A stretch of DNA of 64,000 bases, taken from JAAUQA01 sp036351435 (GTDB lineage Bacteria > Pseudomonadota > Gammaproteobacteria > Competibacterales > Competibacteraceae). Where the stretch lies: contig JAZBPA010000065.1 of NCBI GenBank assembly GCA_036351435.1, forward strand, positions 20,394 to 84,393, given 5' to 3'. Numbering within the stretch: the stretch's first letter is position 1; each line of letters begins with the position of its first letter. The translations under genes and the position numbers were made by a program. The notes under the pieces were generated by a model. It was not told where the DNA came from. It made no database searches and worked only from the letters and a program-made list of their open reading frames with translations. Positions 28,337-38,981 of this stretch are shown here, piece after piece.

Positions 28337-31300
28337 TTAACTGATTGCCAGATCCGAAACTGACCAGTCACTACCTTGTTTATCCAATATGCGCCGAATG
28401 GATTGAATCATCTGCTCTTCCTGGTACGGTTTGGTCAGATAATCATTGACGCCCAGCTTAGCGGCACGAGCGCGATGCTTTTCTCCACCACGCGAAGTCA
28501 CCATAATAATTGGGATATGGTGTAAATGAGCCTGATTCCGAATGTGTGCAGCCACCTCAAAACCATCCATACGAGGCATTTCAATATCCAGGATCACAAG
28601 GTCTGGAACTTGCTCTTCCAGTTTCGCCAACGCATCGACCCCATCTTTGGCAGTCGCGACACTCAAATTGTGGCGTTCCAGAAAACGGGCCGTCACCTTG
28701 CGCATGGTAATGGAATCGTCAATGACTAACACTTTAATGAGTTCCCGCCGAGTTGCTTCCTGACGCGCCATGCTTAGGGCGCGTGCTTCTTCCTGTTTAT
28801 GGGATTGGCTGGCTAGATTGCGCACTAAAGCGGCTAATTCCAACACCACCACAACACGCCCGTCACCCAACACGGTGGCACCGGATATCCCATTCAGAGT
28901 CTGAAACTGTGGTCCAACCGGTTTAACGATTACTTCCTGATTACCCAGCACCGCATCGACCTGTAGAGCAGCACTGGCCTCGGCACTACGGAACATGAGT
29001 ACCGGCGGACGTTTATCTTCGGCTTTGTCGAACGAAGTTGCTGCACTCTCCACACCGAACAGAATACCGAGGCTGTGTACCGGATAATCATGGCCGCGAT
29101 GCTCATATTCTGCCGGCCGGCCTTCTAAGTAGTCTTTATACTGGGCTTCCCCTAACCGGGCCACAGAATTGATACTAAGCAACGGAATCGCGTAGATGTC
29201 ATCACCAGCCCTAATTAACAGCGCTTGGGTTATCGCCAGCGAGAACGGCAACCGAATCATAAAGTTGGTGCCTTGCCCAGGTTGGGATTGGATCAGCAAC
29301 GCACCACGCATTTCCTTGATTGCGTTATTTAAGACGTCCATGCCGACCCCACGGCCGGAAATCTGCGTGACCTGGGTAGCGGTCGAAAAACCAGGTCGCA
29401 GTAACAAAGCGATGAGTTCATCTTCGCTCGCAGGTTGCCCCGGCTTTAATAGGCCTTGGGCCTCACCCTTGGCACGAATTCTTTCATAATCCAAACCAGC
29501 GCCATCGTCTTGAAGGTCCAAAACCAACTCTGCACCTTCTCGACGGATGGACAACACGATGTTGCCGATTTCAGATTTACCTTTTGCGACCCGTTGCTGC
29601 GGTTCTTCGATCCCATGGGAAATGGAATTGCGCAACATGTGTTCCAGGGGCGCTACCATGTTATCTAACACAGCACGGTCTATTTCAGCTTCCGACCCTT
29701 CGAAAACTAACTCCGCTTTTTTGCCCAATTCTTGGGCGACTTGTCGAACTACCCGGCGTAATCGAGGAGCAGCGCTGTTAAACCGCACCATCCGGGTCCG
29801 CATCAAACCCTGCTGCACCTCTTTATTGACCTTAGCCTGCTGGTCCAGTAAAAACCCCATCTCCTGGGTTTGATCATCCAAGGCGGTTTGAATGTTGGCT
29901 AGATCATCAACGATTTCAATGAGCGAGCGCGAAAGCTGCTGTAACTCGGAAAATCGATCAAGCTCCAACGGATCGAAATCCTCTTGCGATCCTTTTCCTT
30001 CTTCGTAACGGAATAAAATTTGCGCTTCGGTTTCGATCTCCAATCGGCGAAGTTGTTGCCGTAATCGGTGTACGGTCTGTTCCAACTCAGAGAGATTAAA
30101 CCGTAGGGTACTAACCCCTTGATCTACCCGGGCTCGGTAAATACTGCTTTCGCCCATTTCGTTGACCAGATCGTTCAACAAGGCGGCACTGACCCGAATC
30201 GTATCCTCACTGGTCGGCGTTTCAAGCTTTTCAATCGACTGAAGTTGCGGTGTGGGTGCTGCAGCAACCGGTTTGGCAGCTTCACGCGGCTTCTCGCCAA
30301 GCAAGCCACGCAACTCGGCTAGCAACTCGTCTGCTGGGAACAGCTCAGCGCCACTTCGAACCCGGCCCAACATATCATGGAGTTTATCCAACGCCAGTTG
30401 TAAGGCATTGACGATATCCGGCGTAGGCTGCAGGTTGCGCTTGCCAATGGCATCCAACAAGGATTCCATGGCATGAGCAAGATCGCCTATAACCATAAAG
30501 CCGGTCATACGCGAACTGCCCTTAAGGGTATGCATCTCCCGACGCAAGTCGTTCAACAACTCCAAGTCAGATAAATTGGCTCCCCAGCGTTGAAGCGTAA
30601 CCTCGCTACTGTCGAGGAGTTCAGCAGCCTCATACTGAAATGCCGCAACCAACTCCTGATCCAATTCTGTTAGTTCGCCTCGAACCGCCTTAGAGGTATC
30701 TGCATTAGCGACAGCCTCGCCAGGTTCAGGAACAGCGTTTAGCTCTTGCTCCATCTCTACGGTGTCCTGCGCGGTCCTTTCTTCTTCCTCAGTGGTTTCT
30801 TCAAACATTGCCAAAGGTTTGCCGGTAATTGGCATTGCGCCAACCAGCTGTTTAAGCTCTGTAATTAAGTCGTCCGCCGCCGCTGGCTGCGCACCCTGAC
30901 GAGCCGCTGCGACCATGTTATTGAGTCGATCTAAGGACTGCTGTATGACGTTAGTCATGGCAGCTCTGCTCTTGGGTTCGACGTCTGACGACAATACATT
31001 CAGCACAGACTCTATTGAATGAGCTAAATCACCGATCGCCATAAAACCGGTCATCCGAGAACTGCCCTTGAGGGTATGCATCTCTCGGCGAAAATCAGTT
31101 AACAGGTCATTGTTGTCCTGCTCCAAGCGCCAGCGTTCCAAGATTGTGTCGCTCGCATCAAGAATCTCAGCGGCTTCATAAAGAAAAATCTCGACTAATT
31201 CAGGATCTGTTCCGGTAACCGCATCACTGGCGTCAGCGGGCACCGGTTCGGCGGTTGCTAATGGTTCAGGCGTGGATGAAACAGGTGAGGTAAGATCGGC

Positions 31301-33598
31301 GGTTGTTAATGGTGCGGACTCAGCAGGCGGATGCTGTTCAAGAGCGTGCAGGAGTTCAACAGGATCGCCGCGCAGCAGGGCCTCGGCACGTTGCGTCAGT
31401 GCGTCCAGAGACGCCGTTCTTTCGCTTGGGTTGGCCGTGCCATTGACCAGCGGGATTAAAGCCGCTTGTGCAGCATCAACTGCTTCCACAATCACCGACG
31501 ATGGAGCTAGGGTACTGTCTAAAATCCGATTCAACAACTGCTCATACTGCCAAGCAAACTCGCCAATCGCAACCAAACCCACCATACGACCACTCCCTTT
31601 AAGGGTATGGAACGAGCGTCGGATCGTGCTCAATGCCTCTTGATCTTGTAAATTTTCTCGCCATGCAGGCAATTGCTCGCGAATACTCTCCAGTTCCCCT
31701 TGCGCTTCCTCAAGAAACACTTCAAGAAATTCAGGGTCTATGTCATCCACCTTTGGCACGGCAGCACTGGGAGCCGGAGGGGGCGCTTCCTGTAAGGAGG
31801 TCGTAGTGGTGGTGTTCGTCGGTTCCATCAGCTGTTGCGATTGTGGGGCTGCAGAAGTGATGAATGCTTCAAGTTGGCCTGCCAACTCATTTTCTTCAGC
31901 AATCGTTATATCAAGCGGAATAGCGCTAAGGCCTTCCAGGAGGGTTATTTGTCGTTCGGCATAATCCAGTATCCCTTCATCAGGTTGTGCTCCCCCATCA
32001 GTCAGGCGGAGATAATATTCCAACGTAGCCACAAACTCGCTGAAAGCATCCATAACCAAAGATTTCTCTTCGACTTTTTCAGATGCTAAAGCTCGGACGA
32101 CGCGCTGCAGGCGGCTCAGTAAAACAACGGCCCGCTCATGGCCAAGCAATTGCAATAATGCATGGACCTCATGCAAGCCCGCCAATGCCAAGCGCCACGC
32201 CTCCATTTCGTCGGAACTGTCTAGGCTGGTACCGGCCAGTTCCCGAGCCCGTCTTAGTTGATTCACTAGTTCCCGAACGATCAGTTTCAAATTCCATTGA
32301 TACTGATGTCGTTCTAATACTGCTTTTATTCCATCTCCTGACGCCGGTGTAGCTAATTGCTGACCGTAAGCAAATTCGTTCACGCCGTTCAGACTGTCTT
32401 CGACCAACACCAGTGAATCGGCAAACTGAGCGATACGCTCAGCCTTGCTATTGGGATCTGTTTCAGTAGACCACTGTTGCAAGACTTCTCCCTGGCGATC
32501 AAGTAAAGCGGCCGGTGCATCCATGTTTAATAACATCAGTACATTGGCTATCCCATGCAACGAGAATCGTTGTTCCTCAACGTCACCACCGTCCGCTGTG
32601 CCCTCACTCACCATCCCGGAGACACGGTCTTTGACTATCGCTAATGCTTCTTTCAATAAATCAGCGATCTGAAGCAGCGTCTCTACATCAGGCAGGCCTG
32701 CCGCTTTGAGCATACTCCGGGAAGCCGCTGTCAAATCTGTGTGGGGAGGATTATAGTTAGTGCGTTCCTTTAAACGCACTAGGCCGCCTTCGCAGTTGGT
32801 CAGTTGATCAATAAACCGCTGGCTGAAGGCCCGAGCGGCATCAGCATCATCAAATAAATCACCCGTTTCGATCAGATGCTTGATCCGGACATCAATATCA
32901 CGCAGCAGCAAATTGATGTTCTGGTCTAATGGTATACCGCCTTTGGAAACTTCTAACAGTAGGCTTTCCGCTAACCATAAAAACCGATACGAACGTTCTT
33001 CACTAGTCGCTTCTTTCAGTTGCGAGAATAGGGTGATAATTTGTTCTAGATTCTCAGCCTGCTCCTTGTCCCTCAGCAAACTGAGTAAGGCATTTTGCAG
33101 GAGTGGGCGAACCTGCGTCGCTAGTTCTGGCAAATCGGTCGCTGTCGCAGGTGCGGTTGGTTTAGCTCCGTAAGCAGGAAAATTTAATTCAGCCTTGTCT
33201 AGCGGGTTCGATCCTCGAATTGATCGAATGTGATTAATGAGGGGCAGCAAATCGAAGCCTTGCTGCCAGCTATCGCGCTGAAGCCACTCCAAATATTGGG
33301 TAATCTTGAGCACAGCTTGTAGCAAGGCATCACTACCGAGATTCCAAGCGATCTGCCCACCGGCCAAGCCGTGAACCAACCCAGCCATTTCTTGAGCAAG
33401 CGTCGCCGCTTCTACCTTATCCAAGCGGGTGAACGCTTGCCGAATGCGTTCGATACTCCCCTCCAGAGCCTTGAGCGCTGCCTTGTCAGATGGGTTTTCT
33501 AAATGAGCCTCCAACTCAGCCTGCAACCGCCTGACCAGCAATTCCAACTCATCCTTAAGCAATTGTTTAGCATCGTCCGCTTTATGGCTGCTGCTCAT
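28337..33598 (-). CDS. chpA: ChpA/PilL hybrid histidine kinase of type IV pilus chemosensory system
   Basis: A 1753-residue CheA-type kinase. From the N terminus: a long helical region of degenerate Hpt-like units without a phosphorylatable His; three Hpt domains with HTLKGS motifs (His near 664, 840 and 1022); CheA dimerisation and ATPase regions (HGIEEPQQR near 1330); a CheW-like domain; and a C-terminal receiver from about 1620 with Asp near 1670 (VILDIEMPRMDG). It phosphorylates PilG in response to PilJ and controls type IV pilus twitching and surface sensing. P. aeruginosa ChpA is much longer (about 2470 residues). GGAG precedes the ATG. Confidence 0.93.
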   Translation of the reverse strand: MSSSHKADDAKQLLKDELELLVRRLQAELEAHLENPSDKAALKALEGSIERIRQAFTRLDKVEAATLAQEMAGLVHGLAGGQIAWNLGSDALLQAVLKITQYLEWLQRDSWQQGFDLLPLINHIRSIRGSNPLDKAELNFPAYGAKPTAPATATDLPELATQVRPLLQNALLSLLRDKEQAENLEQIITLFSQLKEATSEERSYRFLWLAESLLLEVSKGGIPLDQNINLLLRDIDVRIKHLIETGDLFDDADAARAFSQRFIDQLTNCEGGLVRLKERTNYNPPHTDLTAASRSMLKAAGLPDVETLLQIADLLKEALAIVKDRVSGMVSEGTADGGDVEEQRFSLHGIANVLMLLNMDAPAALLDRQGEVLQQWSTETDPNSKAERIAQFADSLVLVEDSLNGVNEFAYGQQLATPASGDGIKAVLERHQYQWNLKLIVRELVNQLRRARELAGTSLDSSDEMEAWRLALAGLHEVHALLQLLGHERAVVLLSRLQRVVRALASEKVEEKSLVMDAFSEFVATLEYYLRLTDGGAQPDEGILDYAERQITLLEGLSAIPLDITIAEENELAGQLEAFITSAAPQSQQLMEPTNTTTTTSLQEAPPPAPSAAVPKVDDIDPEFLEVFLEEAQGELESIREQLPAWRENLQDQEALSTIRRSFHTLKGSGRMVGLVAIGEFAWQYEQLLNRILDSTLAPSSVIVEAVDAAQAALIPLVNGTANPSERTASLDALTQRAEALLRGDPVELLHALEQHPPAESAPLTTADLTSPVSSTPEPLATAEPVPADASDAVTGTDPELVEIFLYEAAEILDASDTILERWRLEQDNNDLLTDFRREMHTLKGSSRMTGFMAIGDLAHSIESVLNVLSSDVEPKSRAAMTNVIQQSLDRLNNMVAAARQGAQPAAADDLITELKQLVGAMPITGKPLAMFEETTEEEERTAQDTVEMEQELNAVPEPGEAVANADTSKAVRGELTELDQELVAAFQYEAAELLDSSEVTLQRWGANLSDLELLNDLRREMHTLKGSSRMTGFMVIGDLAHAMESLLDAIGKRNLQPTPDIVNALQLALDKLHDMLGRVRSGAELFPADELLAELRGLLGEKPREAAKPVAAAPTPQLQSIEKLETPTSEDTIRVSAALLNDLVNEMGESSIYRARVDQGVSTLRFNLSELEQTVHRLRQQLRRLEIETEAQILFRYEEGKGSQEDFDPLELDRFSELQQLSRSLIEIVDDLANIQTALDDQTQEMGFLLDQQAKVNKEVQQGLMRTRMVRFNSAAPRLRRVVRQVAQELGKKAELVFEGSEAEIDRAVLDNMVAPLEHMLRNSISHGIEEPQQRVAKGKSEIGNIVLSIRREGAELVLDLQDDGAGLDYERIRAKGEAQGLLKPGQPASEDELIALLLRPGFSTATQVTQISGRGVGMDVLNNAIKEMRGALLIQSQPGQGTNFMIRLPFSLAITQALLIRAGDDIYAIPLLSINSVARLGEAQYKDYLEGRPAEYEHRGHDYPVHSLGILFGVESAATSFDKAEDKRPPVLMFRSAEASAALQVDAVLGNQEVIVKPVGPQFQTLNGISGATVLGDGRVVVVLELAALVRNLASQSHKQEEARALSMARQEATRRELIKVLVIDDSITMRKVTARFLERHNLSVATAKDGVDALAKLEEQVPDLVILDIEMPRMDGFEVAAHIRNQAHLHHIPIIMVTSRGGEKHRARAAKLGVNDYLTKPYQEEQMIQSIRRILDKQGSDWSVSDLAIS

Positions 33599-33657
33599 GT
33601 CGTTTCTCCGAGAAACCGGCCAACGCGCTGCAGGTAAAATAACAACTCAACGCTTAA

Positions 33658-35742
33658 TCATTCATTAGTCGCCATGACTTGTTCCGGCAAGCGGAATCCA
33701 GCCACCGACTGTTGTAGCTCTTGAGCTAATTGATTGAGCTTACCGATGGAAGACGCGGTAGCGACACTGCTTTCAGAAGTCTGTGCTGTGATTTCATTAA
33801 TCGAGGTCATGGCGGTGGAAACCCGAGAGGTCATCTCAGTGACTTGCCCCGCGGCCTTGGATACGTCATTGATCAATGCAGCAAGCTTGGCCGATACAGT
33901 TTCAATCTCTTCCAGCGCCTCACCGGCTTTTTCAGCAAGATCAGCGCCATTGACCACCTCGGTGGTGCTCTTCTCCATAGAGATAATGGCTTCGTTGGTA
34001 TCAGCTTGAATGGTTTTAACCAAGGTCTCAATGCGCTTGGTCGCATTGCCGGAGCGTTCCGCTAAACGCTGCACTTCGTCTGCGACCACCCCAAAACCAC
34101 GACCCGCTTCGCCGGCTGATGACGCCTGAATTGCTGCATTGAGCGCTAAAATATTGGTTTGATCAGAAATATCGTTAATTAAGGCAACAATATCACCGAT
34201 TTCTTGGGAACTCTCGCCTAAGCGTTTAATGCGCTTAGATGTCTCCTGAATATGTTCGCGAATCACATCCATACCCTGAATAGTGCGGCGTACACGCTCA
34301 CCACCTTCATGGGCAATTGCTACTGACTTGTCAGCTTCATCCGCCGATGCTGCCGTCTTCCCTGAGACCTCATTCATTGAGTGCGCCATTTGGGTCATTG
34401 TGGAACTGGCGGACTCAATTTGCCTCGCCTGCACCTCGCTGGCTCGAGCTAAGCGATCAGCCACTGAACGCGTCTCCTGGGCCGCCGAAGCCATTAATTC
34501 AGATGTATAGTTAATGGTGGAAACCAAGTCCCGCAAAGCTTCAATTGCATAGTTGACCGAATCAGCAATCGCGCCGGTAATATCCTCAGTTACCGTTGCC
34601 TGCACGGTTAGATCACCCTCAGCCAAATCGCCCAGTTCATCCAACAAACGTAAGATGGCCTCTTGGTTGCGTCGATTTTGCTCTTCGGTATCCCTTTTGC
34701 GCAGCTCGCTTTCCCACAAGCGTAACCGAGTATCTCGGTTAGTCTGCAGGACAGACAAAGCTAATAGAATCAGCGCTAGCACCCCGATCCCCAAAACCAA
34801 GCGACTATTGACCGGCAACCCCATAATACTGGGCCCACCGCTCATCGTTCCGTATTGCTCCTGCAGCGTACCAATGGCTCCTAGCAATGCGCCGCCTTGA
34901 TCAGCAATCGCCTGAGCGGCACTTTGTGCCTGAAATAATTCAGGCGCCTCAGCCAGAATCTGATCGGCTGCTACTTTGACCGACTGAAAATCATCACTTA
35001 ACTCCGCAACCTTAGCGACCGCCGGCCCTCCAGTAATGCGCTGGATTCCAAGTCGGGAATCCCCCGCCGACATGCCTTGTAAAACTCGGTCAAACAATTT
35101 GATGTCGCGATCAAAATTATCCAACGCAGCAGCAGTATTCGCACCACCTTCCAGCAAAGTGTTAAAGTAGCTATTGATGCGTTGCGCCAACCAGGGTTGT
35201 CTAGTCACCCGATACACTTGACCAACTGAAGCACCGCTTTCGGCCAGGATTTTAGCAATCTCGTCCGAGGTGTTCTCCAATTGCGGCATCACCCCCTCCA
35301 GTAGCGGTACAAAATTCCTGATTGAAAGCACTGCATCGCGACTTTCCAGCACGGTGTTCAAACCAGCCTGTACAGGTTGCCACTGCCTGTCAACTTCTTC
35401 GAATTCAGGGGATAACGCTGTCGGTAATGCTGACAAACCGGTATCAGCATCTCCCTCCTTTTGGGTGAGTAGTATGTCGTCGAAGCGACTGCGGGCTCTT
35501 TCAAGTGAAGCAAAAGCCGACTCATTGCCATTGGCCGCTTCGCGCGCCTGTAGTACCAATTCACGGGACAACAACCCTTGTTCAGAAATTAGCTGCCCGT
35601 GAACCTGATAATCGACGTCATATTGACCGATCCAAAAGGAAAAAAGGCCCATCACGATAATCGACATCACCAGACAGGCGATGAGTATGATGTATTTCAG
35701 CGAACCACCCTGGGTCGAGGATTCACTTGGGGATTCATGCAT
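33658..35742 (-). CDS. pilJ: PilJ, methyl-accepting chemotaxis protein for twitching motility
   Basis: A 694-residue receptor. It has a first membrane segment at about 16-38, a periplasmic PilJ-type sensor, a second membrane segment near 310-330, a HAMP-like linker and a long signalling coiled coil. The tip sequence ([34 protein letters not shown] in pattern) is the classic MCP hairpin. It detects a surface or pilin signal and regulates ChpA through PilI. GAGGAG lies upstream of the ATG at 35742. No CheR- or CheB-type adaptation gene is nearby. Confidence 0.94.
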   Translation of the reverse strand: MHESPSESSTQGGSLKYIILIACLVMSIIVMGLFSFWIGQYDVDYQVHGQLISEQGLLSRELVLQAREAANGNESAFASLERARSRFDDILLTQKEGDADTGLSALPTALSPEFEEVDRQWQPVQAGLNTVLESRDAVLSIRNFVPLLEGVMPQLENTSDEIAKILAESGASVGQVYRVTRQPWLAQRINSYFNTLLEGGANTAAALDNFDRDIKLFDRVLQGMSAGDSRLGIQRITGGPAVAKVAELSDDFQSVKVAADQILAEAPELFQAQSAAQAIADQGGALLGAIGTLQEQYGTMSGGPSIMGLPVNSRLVLGIGVLALILLALSVLQTNRDTRLRLWESELRKRDTEEQNRRNQEAILRLLDELGDLAEGDLTVQATVTEDITGAIADSVNYAIEALRDLVSTINYTSELMASAAQETRSVADRLARASEVQARQIESASSTMTQMAHSMNEVSGKTAASADEADKSVAIAHEGGERVRRTIQGMDVIREHIQETSKRIKRLGESSQEIGDIVALINDISDQTNILALNAAIQASSAGEAGRGFGVVADEVQRLAERSGNATKRIETLVKTIQADTNEAIISMEKSTTEVVNGADLAEKAGEALEEIETVSAKLAALINDVSKAAGQVTEMTSRVSTAMTSINEITAQTSESSVATASSIGKLNQLAQELQQSVAGFRLPEQVMATNE

Positions 35743-35808
35743 TTACTTGTCTCCTCAGCCACTTATATCGTTTTACTTCCCTGCACGCACCCGAACAGTA
35801 AATCACCT

Positions 35809-36357
35809 TCAAATCGCTGCATCCAGGAATTTTGAGTCATTGAGCAGACGATCGATATCAAAAACAAACCACTGTCGGTTCTCACCCTCGAATCCCTCAA
35901 CGCAATAGGGCGTAAAATTGATATTTTTATCTGTTGCAATATCAGGTAATCGGCTTTGCTCACCGAACTGCCGCATCCCAATGACCTCATGAATCAGCAA
36001 CCCGTATTCCCACTCTCCAGCGCGAACGATGACAAGCCGGCTATTAGGTGTAGGTGTGCTGGGCTCACCACCCAAAAATTCTTGCAAATCCACCACAGAT
36101 AAAATCGTACCCCGCAAGTTCGCAATACCTAACAACCAAGTTGCAACACCCGGAATACGGGTAATGCGAGGAATCGGGACGATTTCAGCAACATCGTCCA
36201 TAGACAACAGTAGATTCCAAGAACCCAAGCGCACAGCCAACCGCCCTTCTTGGCCAGCAGGTTTTGCCTGGGCCGAAGTATCCGTAGTTAACGCTTGGTT
36301 GCGTTTATCGATGTCCAGCAGTAGGTCGAACGGGTGAATGACAGCTTGCCCAGTCAC
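35809..36357 (-). CDS. pilI: PilI, CheW-type coupling protein
   Basis: A 182-residue CheW-domain protein (RLGSWNLLLSMDDVAEIVPIP, WLLGIANLRGTILSVVDLQEFLG), the canonical CheW pattern. It couples PilJ to ChpA. It lies between pilG and pilJ as in Pseudomonas, where pilH would lie between pilG and pilI; there is no second response regulator here. The start is a GTG at 36357 with GGAG upstream. Confidence 0.92.
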   Translation of the reverse strand: MTGQAVIHPFDLLLDIDKRNQALTTDTSAQAKPAGQEGRLAVRLGSWNLLLSMDDVAEIVPIPRITRIPGVATWLLGIANLRGTILSVVDLQEFLGGEPSTPTPNSRLVIVRAGEWEYGLLIHEVIGMRQFGEQSRLPDIATDKNINFTPYCVEGFEGENRQWFVFDIDRLLNDSKFLDAAI

Positions 36358-36397
36358 AACAACTCGCTCCTATCCAACATTGGCTATCCAGAGATGT

Positions 36398-36817
36398 TTA
36401 GGACAGTGGGACATAGCGTCGGATACTTTCCAGCAAATCTTTGCGCGTAAAGGGCTTACTGATGAACTGCTCAGCACCAACTAACCGGCCTCGCGCTTTA
36501 TCGAACAAGCCATCCTTACTGGATAACATAACGACCGGGGTCTTCCGAAATAGTCGGCTGTTTTTGATAACGGAACAGGCTTGATAACCATTAAGCCGTG
36601 GCATACCCACATCCATGAAGACAATGTCGGGTTGGCTGTCAACCATTTTAGCCAAGGCTTGAAAACCATCCTCTGAGGTGAGGACGGCAAATCCTTCACT
36701 GGTCAGTAAGTCTTCTGCAGTGCGCCGTATCGTCGCACTATCATCCACCACCATCACTTTAACTGGACGTTCCTTACCTTGGTCGAACTCGGATTCCTTA
36801 CCTGCTTCAAACTCCAC
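36398..36817 (-). CDS. pilG: PilG, twitching motility response regulator
   Basis: A 139-residue single-domain receiver. VMVVDDSATIRRTAE, the phospho-acceptor in FMDVGMPRLNGYQ and VMLSSKDGLFDKARGR match PilG of Pseudomonas more than PilH. Phosphorylated by ChpA, PilG promotes pilus extension and cAMP signalling. An ATG lies at 36823, but AAAGGGG directly touches it; the GTG at 36817 has the proper six-base spacing and is preferred. First gene of the pil-chp operon. Confidence 0.93.
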   Translation of the reverse strand: MEFEAGKESEFDQGKERPVKVMVVDDSATIRRTAEDLLTSEGFAVLTSEDGFQALAKMVDSQPDIVFMDVGMPRLNGYQACSVIKNSRLFRKTPVVMLSSKDGLFDKARGRLVGAEQFISKPFTRKDLLESIRRYVPLS

Positions 36818-37133
36818 AACCATCCCCTTTCATTGCACACCCCCACTATCGCTGCACTCAGGCTAGCTAATGATGCATGTTTAACACATCACGGTATATC
36901 ACACCAAGCATGAAATGTTAATTTTATTGCTCAGCAAGTCGAATATTATGTCTGCTGAACGCCCCCGATGTGCCCACTTAAAGAGAAGCCGCAGCGACAT
37001 TTCTTAGTCTTTGCAAGTAATAGTAGTATCATTTCACTACTTATGCTGAGATGCGAATGGACTCGCCCCCGGCCTTCAAAACAGCTCAACAGACCAACAA
37101 AATATTGTTTTAAAGAGAGAAACCCAAAAAAAC
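36818..37133. other. Divergent intergenic region between pilG and gshB
   Basis: About 315 bases hold the promoters of two divergent operons. A sigma-70-like promoter for pilG is described separately. On the gshB side there are A/T-rich stretches and a small inverted repeat, GTAGT/ACTAC near 37025-37040, but no -35/-10 pair with good spacing. A purine-rich AAAGAGAGAAA lies just before the gshB ATG. No ORF, tRNA or repeat family is visible. Confidence 0.5.
36893..36921 (-). promoter_or_regulatory. Sigma-70-type promoter for the pil-chp operon
   Basis: On the reverse strand TTAACA (36916-36921) is followed after exactly 17 bases by TATACC (36893-36898). This gives a 5/6 match to the -35 consensus and 4/6 to the -10. 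Transcription would begin near 36886, about 65 bases upstream of the pilG start. The match could be chance in an A/T-rich gap. Confidence 0.45.
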
Positions 37134-38084
37134 ATGTCGGTTAGAATCGGTATAGTGATGGACTCTATTGCGTCCATTAACATAAAAAAAGATACTACTT
37201 TTGCTCTGTTACTGGCTGCTCAGCAACGCGGCTGGCAGTTGCATTATTTCGAGCAACGAGATCTTTACATGCAAGCTGATCAAGCCTACGGGCGGGCTCG
37301 TTTGCTTTCAGTCCAAGACGATAAAAGTAATTGGTTCAGTTTTCAGAAAGAACTGGAGCTACCGCTAGGCACGTTGGATGCGATCCTCATGCGCAAGGAT
37401 CCACCATTCGACATGGAGTACATTTACACGACTTATTTGCTGGAAAGAGCTGAAACAACCGGCACTCTAGTGGTCAACCGTCCTCAAAGCTTGCGCAACG
37501 CCAATGAAAAATTATTCGCGTTATCTTTTCCCCAGTGCTGCCCACCAACCCTGGTCAGTCGTGAAGCAGCGCGGTTTCGAGACTTTTTAAAACAACAAGA
37601 CGACATCATTGCAAAACCGCTGGACGGCATGGGCGGTGCCTCTATTTTCCGCTTAAGGCGTGACGATCCAAACACCAATGTGATCTTAGAAACTTTGACA
37701 AACCATAATCAGCGATTATCCCTGGCTCAGCGTTTTATTCCAGAAATCATCCTAACCGGCGATAAACGTATCCTGTTAATTGATGGTGAACCGATACCTT
37801 ATGCCTTTGCGCGCCACCCCGCTTCTGGTGAGACTCGCGCCAATCTAGCTGCAGGAGGACGCGGCGAGGGCGTACCACTGAGTGAACGTGATAGGTGGAT
37901 CTGTGCCCAAGTAGCCCCCAAACTCCGCGAAATGGGCTTGTTATTCGTTGGCTTGGATGTGATCGGTGACTATTTAACCGAGATCAATGTGACCAGCCCC
38001 ACCTGTGCCCGCGAGTTGAATGCCCAATTTGGGTTAGACATTGGCGCTCAGTTGATGGAATCCATCGCTGCACGTATCGTCTGA
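37134..38084 (+). CDS. gshB: Glutathione synthetase
   Basis: A 316-residue ATP-grasp enzyme. The N-terminal IGIVMDSIASINIKKDTT and the segments DAILMRKDPPFDMEY, IAKPLDGMGGASIFR and EINVTSPT are diagnostic of GshB. It joins gamma-glutamylcysteine and glycine in the last step of glutathione synthesis in the cytoplasm. Its place beside pilG and before tonB, yqgE and ruvX is conserved in Pseudomonas. Confidence 0.97.
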   Translation: MSVRIGIVMDSIASINIKKDTTFALLLAAQQRGWQLHYFEQRDLYMQADQAYGRARLLSVQDDKSNWFSFQKELELPLGTLDAILMRKDPPFDMEYIYTTYLLERAETTGTLVVNRPQSLRNANEKLFALSFPQCCPPTLVSREAARFRDFLKQQDDIIAKPLDGMGGASIFRLRRDDPNTNVILETLTNHNQRLSLAQRFIPEIILTGDKRILLIDGEPIPYAFARHPASGETRANLAAGGRGEGVPLSERDRWICAQVAPKLREMGLLFVGLDVIGDYLTEINVTSPTCARELNAQFGLDIGAQLMESIAARIV

Positions 38085-38092
38085 GGAAAACG

Positions 38093-38926
38093 ATGACGCT
38101 GGTAGTGATCCTTCGCAACGAAGAACAGCGACTAGGTTTGGCATTAACACTAGCCATTGCCTTCCATCTGTTGATTCTATTGGGCGTCAGCTTCACTATC
38201 TTGCCGGAAAAAACTCAGCAGGCTGCGTTGAGTTTGCAAATCACTTTGCAAGAAGAGGTCGGTGGGGAACCCGACCTTTCCACGGGGACTGAGCCCAATC
38301 AACCCACCGCAGTAGAACCACAACCACCGCAACCATCCCCACAACCCCCCGCAGAACAACCTTCAGCGACTCCGGCAGCGACCGTTACTCCTACGCCGCC
38401 GCCCCCCTCTGAACCTAAAGTAGCAACAGCCACACCTACAAAACCGCAGCCCACCCAACCAGCGCCTCCCCGTCAGCCACAGGCCCCGCGAACATTAACT
38501 GGGACTGACCTACGCAAGCTCGGCTTGCAAATGGCCCGCTTGAAATCACCGCCTCAACAAAACACCAGCAACTCCCGAGAGAAACACCTCAACCCACGTT
38601 CCATGACAACTTTGGAGAAGTTTTACGAGGAAAGCTGGGTACGCAAAGTCGAGCAAGTGGGGAACCTGAATTTTCCAGAAGAAGCACGCCGTCGCAATTT
38701 AACTGCAGGACCAATATTGGAGGTTGCTGTTCTTGCAGACGGCAGTGTAGACAGTATCCGTATACTGCGTTCTTCGGGGCATGTTTCGTTGGATGAAGCT
38801 GCCAAGCAAATTGTCAGCTTAGCCGCTCCCTATCCTGCTTTTCCCCCGGAGCTACGCCGACAGTATGATATTCTATATATCAAACGCCAGTGGAAATTCG
38901 AACAAGGCAAGCTATCCGGCCGTTGA
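38093..38926 (+). CDS. tonB: TonB family energy transducer
   Basis: A 277-residue protein with a short cytoplasmic start, one membrane segment at about 20-38, a long Pro/Ala/Thr/Gln-rich periplasmic spacer (about 55-145) and a C-terminal TonB domain (NLNFPEEARRRNLTAGPILEV, DEAAKQIVSLAAPYPAFPPEL). It should transmit proton-motive force from ExbB/ExbD to outer-membrane receptors. No exbBD lies nearby. In Pseudomonas the gene at this position (tonB3) affects twitching motility, which suits the neighbouring pil-chp genes. GAGGA precedes the ATG. Confidence 0.88.
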   Translation: MTLVVILRNEEQRLGLALTLAIAFHLLILLGVSFTILPEKTQQAALSLQITLQEEVGGEPDLSTGTEPNQPTAVEPQPPQPSPQPPAEQPSATPAATVTPTPPPPSEPKVATATPTKPQPTQPAPPRQPQAPRTLTGTDLRKLGLQMARLKSPPQQNTSNSREKHLNPRSMTTLEKFYEESWVRKVEQVGNLNFPEEARRRNLTAGPILEVAVLADGSVDSIRILRSSGHVSLDEAAKQIVSLAAPYPAFPPELRRQYDILYIKRQWKFEQGKLSGR

Positions 38927-38981
38927 GGAAATAGCTTGACTGAGCAACATCAACCGCAGGCACGGAGGTTCATTAGTCGTC

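Noticed and set aside
31272..31643. Forward-strand ORFs opposite chpA and pilJ, including a 123-codon one
   Set aside because: They mirror Ala/Ser/Leu-rich coiled-coil coding sequence on the other strand and have no family features.
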